Positions 18,006 through 26,677 of a stretch of 39,346 nt of DNA are shown in pieces; position 1 is the stretch's first letter, and each line of letters starts with the position of its first letter. Source of the stretch: Acidobacteriota bacterium (GTDB taxonomy: Bacteria > Acidobacteriota > Vicinamibacteria > Marinacidobacterales > SMYC01). The stretch covers positions 1 through 39,346 of the forward strand of contig SMYC01000258.1 in NCBI GenBank assembly GCA_004356105.1, written 5' to 3'. The notes under the pieces were generated by a model. The model was not told the origin of the DNA and did no database searches. It saw only the letters and a program-made list of their open reading frames with translations. The position numbers and the translations under genes are program-made.

Positions 18006-18452
18006 TGGCTGCGAGAGCGCGAAACCCCCGAAGTCATCGCCTATCTCGACGCGGAGAACGCCTATCTCGATAGAGGGCTCGGGCACACGAAGGGCCTGCA
18101 GGAAACGCTCTTCGAGGAGATCATCGCTCGTATCAAACAGGACGACGCCGCGGTTCCGTACCTCCGGGACGGTTACTACTACTACGCCCGTTACGAGGAA
18201 GGGAAGGAGTACGCGATCTACTGTCGCAAGAAGGGCTCGCTGAATGCGCCGGAAGAAATTATAGTCGATGCCAACGAGCTCGCTGAGGGGCACGACTTCT
18301 TTTCTTTGAGAGGTCTCGAGGTCAGCTCGGAGCGAGATATCGTAGCCTTCGGCACGGACACGGTGGGACGCCGGTTCTACACCCTGCGCTTCAAGAATCT
18401 TAACAGCAGCGACGCAGACCGGTTCCGCTTCTGTTGGGCGCGGGCCTTTTGA
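17940..18452 (+). pseudogene. N-terminal fragment of an S9-family oligopeptidase (PtrB-like), with an amber codon
   Basis: From about 17940 the frame of the redoxin turns into the N-terminus of a prolyl-oligopeptidase/oligopeptidase B: VPKELEAHGDVRIDNY, then TAG (18003-18005), then WLRERETPEVIAYLDAENAY, LQETLFEEIIARIKQDD, GKEYAIYCRKKGSL and GHDFFSLRGLEVS. The TAG stands where the family has a second Tyr (DxYYWLRER). The sequence stays open to TGA 18450 but stops resembling the family after TLRFKNL at about 18400. Only roughly 150 of about 700 residues remain, all from the propeller region, so the catalytic serine domain is gone. Confidence 0.8.
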
Positions 18453-18580
18453 AGCTTCTGGGGAAACCCTCGACATCGGTACCATGATCGTGAGCAGCGT
18501 GTGCCTCGGCATCGCGGTGGACGACACCATCCACTTCTTGAGCGCCTATCACCGGCAGCGCGCGAAGGGAATCGAGCACG
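18426..18580 (+). pseudogene. Fragment of an RND/MMPL-type transporter
   Basis: LLLGAGLLKLLGKP (18428-18469) and, after a one-base shift, LDIGTMIVSSVCLGIAVDDTIHFLSAYHRQRAKG match the conserved membrane segment of RND-superfamily exporters (GIAVDDTIHFL is diagnostic). A single C seems to be missing at 18467-18469. The fragment is about 50 residues, joined on the left to the peptidase remnant and cut on the right by repeat copy B. Confidence 0.75.
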
Positions 18581-18704
18581 GCCTTTCGTCAGTTTTTCGT
18601 GTATCAAGCCCGCACATCTTATAGGATCGCCCGGCTGGAACTTGACCTTGCACGAAACCACACAGCGTAATCTCGGCGCCTTTCGAGACGTTCCGTTCAT
18701 GGGC
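18581..18704. repeat. Dispersed 124-bp repeat, copy B
   Basis: Direct copy of 16076-16199 without gaps, about 90% identical. Its right end runs through the start codon of the aminotransferase (ATGGGC, against AAGGGC in copy A), so the repeat seems to supply the ATG of that gene. Its left end cuts the RND fragment. Confidence 0.9.
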
Positions 18705-19913
18705 GTCATCTTCGTCGTGCACGAAGCCATGAAGCGCGGCTTCGTGAACGGCCATCCCGACTGGAGCAATCTCGGCCAAGGCCAGCCCGAGATCGGCCCG
18801 ATGGAGGGCGCACCCGAGCGGATCGCCGACGTCCATATCGAGCCCGAAGACCATGCCTACGGGCCTCTCGAAGGCATTCCCGAGCTGCGCGAAGCCGTGG
18901 CGGCGCACTACAACCGTCTCTACCGCAAAGGCATGAAGAGCCAATATTCGGCGGAGAACGTTTGCATCGCGCAGGGCGGACGGCTCGCGCTTTCACGAGC
19001 CATGATGGCGCTCGCGGCGACGAGCGTCGGCTACCAAACGCCCGACTACACTGCCTACGAGGACATGTTCAACGTGCATCTGGCGCGGATCGACACCCAT
19101 CTCGTGCGGGCCCGGCCCGAGGACGGCTTTGTCATCCCAGCGGGGCGGCTCGAGCAAGAGCTTTCGGAGAGAGACCTGGGAGCTTTCGTCATCTCGAATC
19201 CGTGCAATCCCACCGGAGCACTTCTCGAGGGCGACGAGCTCGAGCGATGGATCGCGATAGCGCGCCGCTTCGAGCTCTCGTTGCTTCTCGACGAGTTCTA
19301 CAGCCACTTCATCTACAAGGCAGACGGCGCGCCAGGAGACCGGCCGGTCAGCGCGGCAGCCTATATCGAAGACGTGAGCCGCGAGCTCGTCCTTCTGTTC
19401 GACGGGCTCACGAAGAGTTTTCGCTACCCCGGCTGGCGTATCGGCTGGACGCTCGGGCCTCCCGATATCATCGAGAGTCTCGCCCGCACCGCCTCGGCGC
19501 TCGATGGCGGTCCGTCCCGGATTGCGCAGCGCGCCGCACTACGAGCGCTCGAGCCGGAGCGCGCCGATCAAGAAACGACCGCGCTCCGTGAGGTCTTTTC
19601 GCGCAAGCGAAATGTCATGCTGAAGACGCTGAAAGATCTCGGGATTCGCTTCGCGCACGAGCCGCTCGGGACGTTTTATTGTTGGGGCAGCCTCGAGAGC
19701 TTGCCCGAGCCTTTCAATGACGCGATGAGTTTTTTCTGGAAAGCGCTCGGCCACCAGGTCATGACCGTCCCTGGACAGTTCTTCGACGTCAACCCCGGAG
19801 GCTTCCGGAAAGCGCCGTCTCCTTACGAGAAGTGGATGCGCTTTTCTTTCGGCCCACCCATGGACAACATGGTGATGGGCCTCGACCGCCTGACCAAGAT
19901 GCTCGGTTCTTGA
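18699..19913 (+). CDS. PLP-dependent class I/II aminotransferase
   Basis: A 404-residue fold-type I enzyme. Visible motifs: LGQGQPE (25-31), the substrate-side YGPLEGIPELREAV (54-67), ISNPCNPTG (165-173), the PLP-contacting Asp198 and Tyr201 in LLLDEFYSHF, the Schiff-base Lys239 in DGLTKSFRYPGWRIGW, and the carboxylate-binding Arg in MRFSF near the C-terminus. It transfers an amino group from an amino acid to a 2-oxo acid; the substrate is not clear. The ATG at 18699 is provided by the end of repeat copy B, and no strong ribosome binding site precedes it. Relatives usually have a few more residues before 'GVIxVxxEAxKxGF', so a short N-terminal piece has been lost or replaced. Confidence 0.88.
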   Translation: MGVIFVVHEAMKRGFVNGHPDWSNLGQGQPEIGPMEGAPERIADVHIEPEDHAYGPLEGIPELREAVAAHYNRLYRKGMKSQYSAENVCIAQGGRLALSRAMMALAATSVGYQTPDYTAYEDMFNVHLARIDTHLVRARPEDGFVIPAGRLEQELSERDLGAFVISNPCNPTGALLEGDELERWIAIARRFELSLLLDEFYSHFIYKADGAPGDRPVSAAAYIEDVSRELVLLFDGLTKSFRYPGWRIGWTLGPPDIIESLARTASALDGGPSRIAQRAALRALEPERADQETTALREVFSRKRNVMLKTLKDLGIRFAHEPLGTFYCWGSLESLPEPFNDAMSFFWKALGHQVMTVPGQFFDVNPGGFRKAPSPYEKWMRFSFGPPMDNMVMGLDRLTKMLGS

Positions 19914-19925
19914 CGCTCAGCCCCC

Positions 19926-22634
19926 TTAGGGTATGGGCTCGCCGTCCGCGTCGAGGCGAGTCAGCTCGCCGAACTCGAGCGACGCCACACTGGCCGCAAC
20001 CTTCTCCGCGTCACCGATGACGAGCAAGATCGCGTCTTCCGTGCTCAAGTACTTGGACGCAGCCGCTTCGAGCTGTTCCTTCGTGATCGACTCGATCTTG
20101 TCCGTGTAGCGGCTCATCTCGTCGAGCGGAAGCCCGTAGCCGTCGAGCTCAGCGACTTCCCCCGCGACTTGCGCGAGCGTCTCATAGCGCTGGGCGAACC
20201 CGCGCACGAGATTTTCCTTCGCGTGGGCAAGCTCTTCGTCGGTGACGGGACGATCCCACGTGGCGAGCGCGTCGAACTCAGCGATCAACTGCTCGAGAGC
20301 GTCCTTGGTGACCGAGCTCTCCACCGGCGCCGAGCCGACGAGGATGCTTTGAAGCGTCGCGAAGCGGATCGACGAGGAAGCACCGTAGGTGAAGCCCTTG
20401 TCTTCACGAAGGTTCAAGTTGAGACGACCCGAGAAGCCGCCGCCAAGGATGTTGTTGAGCACTTCGAGGATGTAATAGTCCTCGGTGTTCCGTGGGGGGG
20501 CGAGCTTGGCGAGGCGGAGCTCGGATTGCGCCGAGCCCGGGCGGTCGACGAAATAGGTGACGCGGGACGGAGGGGCGACTTTCTCGACCTGTGCTTCACC
20601 GAAAGCCTCGACCTCCCAATGGCCGAACGAGCGCTCGACGAGGGATTCCGCTTCCTCGAGGCCGATATCACCGACCATGATGAGCACCGCATTGCTCGGC
20701 GCGTAATGCGTCAAATAGAACTGCTCTAGCTCGGCGCGCTGCATCGCTTCGACGGATTTCTCTTCTCCCGAGATCGGCCAACCGTAGGGGTGGCTCTTTC
20801 CGAACAGGGCCTTGCGTATCGCCTTTCCCGCTATCGCGCCCGGGCTCACGCGGTCCTGAAGAAAACCGTCGAGCCGTTGCTTGCGGCACCGCTCGAGCTC
20901 CTCTCCGGGAAAGCCCGGATGGAGGAGTACGTCCGCCATCAACTCGAGCGAGTCGGGCAAGTGACGTTTCAGCGCGTCGAGCGACACCACGCTCCACTCA
21001 CGGCTTCCGCCGGTCGAGAGATGACTTCCCATGCGGTCGAGCTCGGCTTCGATCTGAAGCGACGTTCGCGTCGTCGTCCCTTCTTCGAGCATCTCGGCAG
21101 TCATGGATGCGAGGCCGCTTCTCTCGAAGCTCTCGGCGGTGGCGCCCACTTTCACTACGAGCGCGGTGGCGACTTTCGGAATCTCACGACGTTCGACGAC
21201 GTACAGCTTGAGCCCGTTCGAAAGCTTGGTCGAGGCGACTTCGGGCACGTGGAAGGCGGGGCTCTCCTTGAGCACCGGCTTCTTTGAGCGATCGGGCTCA
21301 TCGCGATCCTCGGTCGTCGATGTCTCGGGAAGATAACTCACTACGAGCCGCGGCTTGAGCAAGTAACGCTTGGTCGCTTTTCGAATATCTTTGGCCTGGA
21401 CGTCTTGATATCTCTGGTAATCCGCTTCGATGAAATCAGGCGAGCCGAGAAAGGTTTGATACATTGCGAGACGGTCGGCTTTCCCGCCGAAGCCTCCGAT
21501 GCGCTCGAGACCGGAGAGGAAATCGAACTCCTGTCCCGCCTTGATGCGCGCCATCTCGTCATCCGTCGGCCCTTCCTTGGCCAGGCGGCGCACCTCTTCG
21601 TCGATGAGCTGCTCTAATTTCGCGAGCGGGGTCCCAGGCCGGGCGGTGGCGACGATGCCGACGAGGCCGGCAATCTCGAGGCTATAATTGAAAGCGCTCA
21701 CGTCCGACGCCAATTGCTCGTCGTAAACGAGCCGCTTGTAAAGACGCGAGTTCTTGCCGTCCGCGAGCACGGTGGAAACGAGGTCGAGCGCGGCATCATC
21801 GGGCTCGAAGAAAGCCACAGCAGGCCAAGCCATGTAAACACGTTCCTGCGGCACGCGGTCGTAGACCGTCACACGTCGGTCCGTATCGAGCTTCACTTCG
21901 TAGCGCTCCGGCCGCTCGAGCGGTGGGCCGGGGGGAAGCGGCGCGAAGTAATTTTCGATGAGCGCTTTGGTCGCCTCGCGATCGAATTCTCCCGCGATGG
22001 TGAGCACGCAATTATTCGGCGCGTAGAACTTCTTGAAAAAGGCGTGGATGTCCTCGAGAGACGCGCTCGATACGTCCTCCATACTCCCGATGATGTGCCA
22101 CGAGTAAGGGTGGCCTTTGGGAAAGAGGTTCTGGAAGAGGATTTCGACGGCGGCCCCGTACGGAACGTTGTCCATGCTCTGGCGCCGCTCGTTCTTGACG
22201 ACGTCGCGCTGGTTGTCGAGGTTCTCCTGAGTCACCGCGTCGAGGAGATAGCCCATCCGGTCGGACTCCGCCCAGAGCACGAGCTCGAGGGAGCCGGTGG
22301 GGACCGTCTCGAAATAATTCGTGCGATCGAAATTCGTCGTGCCGTTGATACCGCCTTGCGAGATGTTCGCGCCGGCGCGCTCCATGAGCGAGACGTACTC
22401 GCCCTTCACGTTGCGCGAGCCTTCGAACATCATGTGCTCGAACAGATGAGCAAAACCGGTCTTACCGGGCTGCTCGTTCTTCGAGCCGACGTGGTACCAG
22501 AGATTCACGTGCGCGACCGGGAGCTTGTGGTCCTCGTGGAGAATGACCTGAAGGCCGTTCGGGAGGCGGTAAGTCTCGAAATCGATTCGCGGAACGGTAC
22601 CAACTTTGGTGCCAGCTTTCGTTTCCTGGCTCAA
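19926..22634 (-). CDS. M16-family zinc metallopeptidase with two full halves
   Basis: A 902-residue protein starting at TTG 22634, with GGAAGGAG five bases upstream. The N-terminal half carries the inverted zinc motif HLFEH (His63, Glu66, His67), so it is the catalytic half. The second half, starting near STKLSNGLKLYVVERREIP (about 470), has lost the motif (SGLASMTAEMLEEG) and serves as the substrate-binding partner, as in pitrilysin-type and Acidobacteria/Myxococcus M16 enzymes. The R/Y substrate residues appear in GGGFSGRLNLNLREDKGFTYGASS. No signal peptide is seen with this start, so it is probably cytoplasmic. It is divergent from the cyclophilin gene. Confidence 0.93.
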   Translation of the reverse strand: MSQETKAGTKVGTVPRIDFETYRLPNGLQVILHEDHKLPVAHVNLWYHVGSKNEQPGKTGFAHLFEHMMFEGSRNVKGEYVSLMERAGANISQGGINGTTNFDRTNYFETVPTGSLELVLWAESDRMGYLLDAVTQENLDNQRDVVKNERRQSMDNVPYGAAVEILFQNLFPKGHPYSWHIIGSMEDVSSASLEDIHAFFKKFYAPNNCVLTIAGEFDREATKALIENYFAPLPPGPPLERPERYEVKLDTDRRVTVYDRVPQERVYMAWPAVAFFEPDDAALDLVSTVLADGKNSRLYKRLVYDEQLASDVSAFNYSLEIAGLVGIVATARPGTPLAKLEQLIDEEVRRLAKEGPTDDEMARIKAGQEFDFLSGLERIGGFGGKADRLAMYQTFLGSPDFIEADYQRYQDVQAKDIRKATKRYLLKPRLVVSYLPETSTTEDRDEPDRSKKPVLKESPAFHVPEVASTKLSNGLKLYVVERREIPKVATALVVKVGATAESFERSGLASMTAEMLEEGTTTRTSLQIEAELDRMGSHLSTGGSREWSVVSLDALKRHLPDSLELMADVLLHPGFPGEELERCRKQRLDGFLQDRVSPGAIAGKAIRKALFGKSHPYGWPISGEEKSVEAMQRAELEQFYLTHYAPSNAVLIMVGDIGLEEAESLVERSFGHWEVEAFGEAQVEKVAPPSRVTYFVDRPGSAQSELRLAKLAPPRNTEDYYILEVLNNILGGGFSGRLNLNLREDKGFTYGASSSIRFATLQSILVGSAPVESSVTKDALEQLIAEFDALATWDRPVTDEELAHAKENLVRGFAQRYETLAQVAGEVAELDGYGLPLDEMSRYTDKIESITKEQLEAAASKYLSTEDAILLVIGDAEKVAASVASLEFGELTRLDADGEPIP

Positions 22635-22684
22635 CGAAACTCCTTCCAGTGTGGTGAGCTTGTTCTCTAGATGCGGGCTCTCTA

Positions 22685-22690
22685 TATAAT
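22685..22690 (+). promoter_or_regulatory. -10 box for the double cyclophilin gene
   Basis: A perfect TATAAT lies 18 bases before the ATG at 22709, which has its own GGGAGG ribosome binding site. The best -35 candidate (TTGTTC, 22660-22665) is 19 bases away, so it is weak. Confidence 0.5.
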
Positions 22691-22708
22691 AACGTTTCGG
22701 GAGGCATT

Positions 22709-23806
22709 ATGAAGCTCGCGATTTTAGCGTGGTTGGTTCTAGCGCAAGATTTCTACACCGCCACGAAAACGCCCGAGGAGATGGCGAACCGGCAGGCGGT
22801 TTTCGAGACGACGCGGGGCGAGTTCATCATCGAGTTTTTGCCCGAAAAGGCCCCGAATCACGTCGGCTACGTCATGAAGCTTATCGAGGAAGGCGCCTAT
22901 AACGGCACCGCCTTCCATCGCCTCATCAAGTACGGCATCGTGCAAGGTGGCGATCCGAAGACCAAGGACGTGAACGCCGTAGCCGAATATGGCACTGGCG
23001 GTCTGGGCTTTTTGAAGCGCGAGCTCAGCGACGCGTTGCACATACGGGGCGCCCTCTCCGCGGTTCAAGTCCCCGGCGACCCGGACAGCGCGGGCTCCCA
23101 GTTCTTCATCGTCGTCACCGATCAGCCGGCTCTCGACGGCCAGTACACCGTCTTCGCCCGCGTTGTGGAAGGAATCAACGTCATCCAAACCATCTCGGAA
23201 ACCCCAACGGACGAGAATGGCCTCCCGACGGAGCGCATCGAGATCACTAACGTCACGCTGCGCGACAAGCCGCCGCCGGAAATTCCGCCCTTCTCGACAG
23301 AGACGGTCGAGGAGCTCGCGACCTATCGCGCGGTGCTCGAGACGTCATTCGGCGAGATCACCATGGAGCTCTTCCCCCACCTCGCGCCCAATCACGTGCG
23401 GAATTTTCTGCGTCTCGCGAAGATCGGCCTCTATGACGGGGTCACGTTCCACCGCGTGGTACCCGGATTCGTGATCCAGACCGGGTTCGTCGAGACCCGC
23501 GCTGAGCCCCCGTCGGAGCGCCTCATGCAGTATTTTGGGAACCTGGAGCCCGAGTTCAACGCCACGTCCCATGTGGCCGGCATCGTTTCCATGGCCCACG
23601 GCGAAGATCCCGCGAGCGGGAACTCTTCTTTTTTTATCGTCACCGGAAACGCTTCGCCGCTCGACAACTTGTACACCGTCTTCGGCCGCATCGTCGACGG
23701 CATGGATGTCGTCCAGCAGATCGAAGCCGTGCCGGCAGAGAACGAAGCGCCGCTCGAGCGCGTCGAGCTCATGAAGGTCCGCATCGAGCAAATAGACGAA
23801 CATTAG
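22709..23806 (+). CDS. Tandem cyclophilin-type peptidyl-prolyl isomerase
   Basis: A 365-residue protein with a short hydrophobic N-terminus (MKLAILAWLVLAQ) that may be a signal or anchor. Two complete cyclophilin domains follow: residues about 28-180 (FHRLIKYGIVQGGDP, GSQFFIVVTDQPALDGQYTVFARV) and about 208-362 (FHRVVPGFVIQTGFV, NSSFFIVTGNASPLDNLYTVFGRI). The catalytic Arg and Gln positions are present in both. Bacterial cyclophilins usually have one domain, so a covalent pair is less common. It would speed up proline isomerisation in exported or cytoplasmic proteins, depending on whether the N-terminus is cleaved. ATG 22709 has GGGAGG in the right place. Confidence 0.92.
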   Translation: MKLAILAWLVLAQDFYTATKTPEEMANRQAVFETTRGEFIIEFLPEKAPNHVGYVMKLIEEGAYNGTAFHRLIKYGIVQGGDPKTKDVNAVAEYGTGGLGFLKRELSDALHIRGALSAVQVPGDPDSAGSQFFIVVTDQPALDGQYTVFARVVEGINVIQTISETPTDENGLPTERIEITNVTLRDKPPPEIPPFSTETVEELATYRAVLETSFGEITMELFPHLAPNHVRNFLRLAKIGLYDGVTFHRVVPGFVIQTGFVETRAEPPSERLMQYFGNLEPEFNATSHVAGIVSMAHGEDPASGNSSFFIVTGNASPLDNLYTVFGRIVDGMDVVQQIEAVPAENEAPLERVELMKVRIEQIDEH

Positions 23807-23853
23807 AGGGCCCGCGCGATATGATGCCACGATGACGCGGAGAAACAGGTCTC

Positions 23854-24840
23854 ATGCCTGACATAGACGTCGCCATCATCGGCGGGGGGCCAAGTGGGCT
23901 AGCGGCTGCCATCGAATGCACCAAGAACGACCTCTCCTACGTGGTGATCGAAAAAGGGTCGCTCGTGGATGCGATCCGACGCTTCCCCATCAACATGGTG
24001 TTCTTCACGACACCGAACCTGCTCGAGATCGGAGAGCTGCCGCTCGTGTGCTCCCGGGAGAAGCCGACTCGTCTCGAAGCGCTCAAATATTACCGGCGGG
24101 CCGCGGAGTACTATCGCTTGCGCACGAAGCTCTATACGCGTGTCGACGCGGTGCGAAGGATAAACGGCCACTTTCAGGTCGAGAGCTCTTTCACGCGCGG
24201 CCAGGTCGGCACAGCCGAGCCAATCACCGCTAGAAAACTCGTCGTCGCGACCGGCTATTACGACAACCCGAACTATCTCGGCATCCCGGGCGAAGATCTC
24301 CCCAAAGCGTCGCATTACTACGTCGAAGCGCATCCTTACTATGGGCTCGATGTCGCGGTCATCGGGGGCGGGAATTCCGCCGCCGAGACGGCTCTCGACC
24401 TCTTTCGCTCCGGCGTCAAGGTGCGCCTCATCCATCGCCACAAAGAAATGTCGACGCACATCAAGTATTGGGTGCGCCCCGATATCAATAACCGCATCTC
24501 GCGTGGCGAGATCGAAGCGCATCTCGAGACCGAGGTCGAAGCGATCTTGCCCGACAAGCTCGAGCTGAAGAACAAGAAGGGCGAGCGCTACACGATCCCG
24601 AACGATGCCGTGCTTGCCCTGACCGGATACCGACCGGACTACACGTTCCTCGAATCGATGGGTATCACGATCGACAACGAAAGCGGCAAGCCGCACACGG
24701 ATCCTGAAACGTGCGAGACCAACGTCTCCGGCATCTATCTCGCGGGCGGCATCGTCGCGGGACGGCAAACGAACAAGATCTTCATCGAGAATGGCCGCTT
24801 TCACGGACAAAAGATCGTCAAGCATCTGTCCTCCTCGTGA
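23854..24840 (+). CDS. bdr: YpdA-family bacillithiol disulfide reductase
   Basis: A 328-residue FAD/NAD(P)H oxidoreductase. The FAD-binding GGGPSG (residues 10-15) opens the first Rossmann fold; the NADPH-binding GGGNSAAE (about 170-177) opens the second. The long middle stretch FPINMVFFTTPNLLEIG and the C-terminal AGGIVAGRQTNKIFIENGR are characteristic of YpdA/Bdr. Members reduce oxidised bacillithiol (BSSB) and have no CxxC pair. This implies that the organism makes bacillithiol. The stop codon is overlapped by the start of the D-aminoacylase gene (GTGA), so the two are cotranscribed. Confidence 0.88.
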   Translation: MPDIDVAIIGGGPSGLAAAIECTKNDLSYVVIEKGSLVDAIRRFPINMVFFTTPNLLEIGELPLVCSREKPTRLEALKYYRRAAEYYRLRTKLYTRVDAVRRINGHFQVESSFTRGQVGTAEPITARKLVVATGYYDNPNYLGIPGEDLPKASHYYVEAHPYYGLDVAVIGGGNSAAETALDLFRSGVKVRLIHRHKEMSTHIKYWVRPDINNRISRGEIEAHLETEVEAILPDKLELKNKKGERYTIPNDAVLALTGYRPDYTFLESMGITIDNESGKPHTDPETCETNVSGIYLAGGIVAGRQTNKIFIENGRFHGQKIVKHLSSS

Positions 24841-26489
24841 GCATTAATACCGTCACCGTCATCCGAAACGCTCGGATCATCGACGGCACCGGTGCGCCGG
24901 AGAGGACGGGCGACGTCGCGATCGAGGATGGGCGAATCGTTGCGCTCAGCCCAAATGACGCCGACGCCATTAGCGCAGAGCACGTGCATTCGATCGATGC
25001 TACCGGCCGAGTCCTGGCACCCGGGTTCGTGGACATCCACTCGCACGGGGATCTCGTGCTCGCTTGGCCTTCTGAAAAAAGGCTCGCGCTGATGGAGGGC
25101 CGCATCGCTCAAGGCATCACGACGGAAGTGATCGGCAATTGCGGCCTCGGCGCCTCGCCCCTCTTCGGCCATGGCAGCGAGCTTCTTCCTCAAATCAATA
25201 GCTGGATGACGCCGGCGCCGTTCGACTGGAGCTGGCGCGACCTCGACGGCTATTTCACTCATGTGGAGACGCTCGGGCTTCCCATAAACGTCGCAAGCCT
25301 CGTTCCTCACGGCGCGCTGAGACTCGGCGCCGCCCATCTCGCCCCGGGAGAGACGGACGACGCCACCCGACAGATGATGACCGCGGCGCTCGATGGCGCG
25401 CTCGAACAAGGCGCTTTCGGCTTGTCGGCCGGACTCATCTACCCGCCAGGCAACTACACATCGACCGACGAGCTGACCCTGCTTGCCCGCCGTCTGGCTT
25501 CTTACGACCGCACCTTCACGTGCCACCTTCGAGGCTCGAGCGAAACGCTTCTCGACGCCGTCCGCGAGCTCATCACGATCGGCCGTGAAGCGTCCGTGCA
25601 CGTGCACCACTCGCACGCCGAAGCGGTCGGGAAGGCGCACTGGCCAAAGCTCGAATCCTTCCTGCGCATGGAGCAGGACGCGCGCGACGAAGGCGTGCAT
25701 CTGACCGCGGACATGTTTCCTTATCCCGTCGCGGCGACGATGATGCTCGCCATCTACCCGCCATGGTCGCTCGAAGGCGGACTGCCGCGTCTTCTCGAGC
25801 GCTTGCAGGACCCTGCCACCCGGGAGCGCATCCGACACGACATCGAGACGGTGGCGCCCGAATGGCCGCCGTGGAAGGACAAAGGCTGGCCGCACAACCT
25901 CGTAATGGCCGTCGGCTGGGACCGCATTCATGTCTCCACCGTGGGCTCGGAGACGAACCAGGCCATCTCCGGCCTCTCGCTCGCTGCGCTCGGGGCGAAG
26001 CGACAGGCATCTCCGTTCGACGCGATCTCCGACCTCATGGTCGAAGAAGACGGCAATGTCGGCCAGTTCGTTCTCGACATTACCGGCGAAGAGGGTCTGC
26101 GCGAGCTCATCCGGCGACCGGATATCGCGTTCATTACCGACGCCAACGACTACGGCAAAGGCAAGCCTCACCCAGCAGCTTATGGAAGCTTCCCCCGCGT
26201 GCTCGGACGCTACGTGCGCGAGGAATCGATCCTTAGCCTTCCGGAAGCCATTCGCCGAATGACGTCTTTGCCGGCCGACACGATCGGGCTAAAAGGTCGG
26301 GGCCGGATCGAGAAAGGCGCCTTTGCCGACCTCGTCATCTTTGACCCCGCCACGATCCGCGACGAAGCCACGCTCGAGCAGCCGCGCCAGAAAGCGAAAG
26401 GAATCGAGACGGTCATCGTGAACGGAACGGTCACCTACCAAAACGGGCATCCGACCAACGAGCTTCCGGGGCACGTTCTTCGCGCTTAG
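24837..26489 (+). CDS. D-aminoacylase / N-acyl-D-amino-acid deacylase family amidohydrolase
   Basis: A 550-residue enzyme starting at GTG 24837, overlapping the preceding stop by four bases. It is an amidohydrolase-superfamily member: RNARIIDGTGAPERTGDVAI (beta-sandwich), the metal-binding HSHGD (His68, His70), the TTEVIGNCGLGASP loop that carries the Cys ligand of D-aminoacylases, LSAGLIYPPGNYT, VHHSHAEAVG, then FITDANDYGKGKPHP, and a closing GRGRIEKGAFADLVIFDP. Such enzymes remove acyl groups from N-acyl-D-amino acids, for example from peptidoglycan products. The length fits the family. Its substrate is inferred, and related dihydroorotase-like enzymes cannot be excluded. Confidence 0.9.
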   Translation: MSINTVTVIRNARIIDGTGAPERTGDVAIEDGRIVALSPNDADAISAEHVHSIDATGRVLAPGFVDIHSHGDLVLAWPSEKRLALMEGRIAQGITTEVIGNCGLGASPLFGHGSELLPQINSWMTPAPFDWSWRDLDGYFTHVETLGLPINVASLVPHGALRLGAAHLAPGETDDATRQMMTAALDGALEQGAFGLSAGLIYPPGNYTSTDELTLLARRLASYDRTFTCHLRGSSETLLDAVRELITIGREASVHVHHSHAEAVGKAHWPKLESFLRMEQDARDEGVHLTADMFPYPVAATMMLAIYPPWSLEGGLPRLLERLQDPATRERIRHDIETVAPEWPPWKDKGWPHNLVMAVGWDRIHVSTVGSETNQAISGLSLAALGAKRQASPFDAISDLMVEEDGNVGQFVLDITGEEGLRELIRRPDIAFITDANDYGKGKPHPAAYGSFPRVLGRYVREESILSLPEAIRRMTSLPADTIGLKGRGRIEKGAFADLVIFDPATIRDEATLEQPRQKAKGIETVIVNGTVTYQNGHPTNELPGHVLRA

Positions 26490-26521
26490 CCCGGTGCCTC
26501 CAGTTGGTGCGGGGAAGAGCA

Positions 26522-26629
26522 AGAGAAAAGAAAGGAGAGGTGGGGATAGGGAGATAAAACACGGCCATTCTTTCTTATCCCCACATCTCCTCCTATCCCC
26601 ACCTCCCCTTTCTCTTTTCTTTTCCAGTG
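26522..26629. repeat. Purine-rich inverted repeat, long hairpin or MITE-like element
   Basis: The left arm (26522-26555) is complementary to the right arm (26584-26629), with a perfect 14-base core GAGGTGGGGATAGG and flanking imperfect pairing over roughly 30 bases. The right arm also carries TATCCCCAC twice. The element fills the gap between the D-aminoacylase and DUF533 genes. It could terminate transcription of the upstream operon, but its length and lack of a U-tract point to a repetitive element. Confidence 0.65.
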
Positions 26630-26677
26630 GCCTCCTGGGTATGGACGTCATAGATGCTGGCTTTTACAATAGGCGTC

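Noticed and set aside
18501..18698. Longer N-terminus for the aminotransferase
   Set aside because: These codons cover the RND fragment and the repeat and are not aminotransferase sequence.
24801..26171. Minus-strand open frame of 456 codons
   Set aside because: Antisense to the well-supported D-aminoacylase; no recognisable domain.
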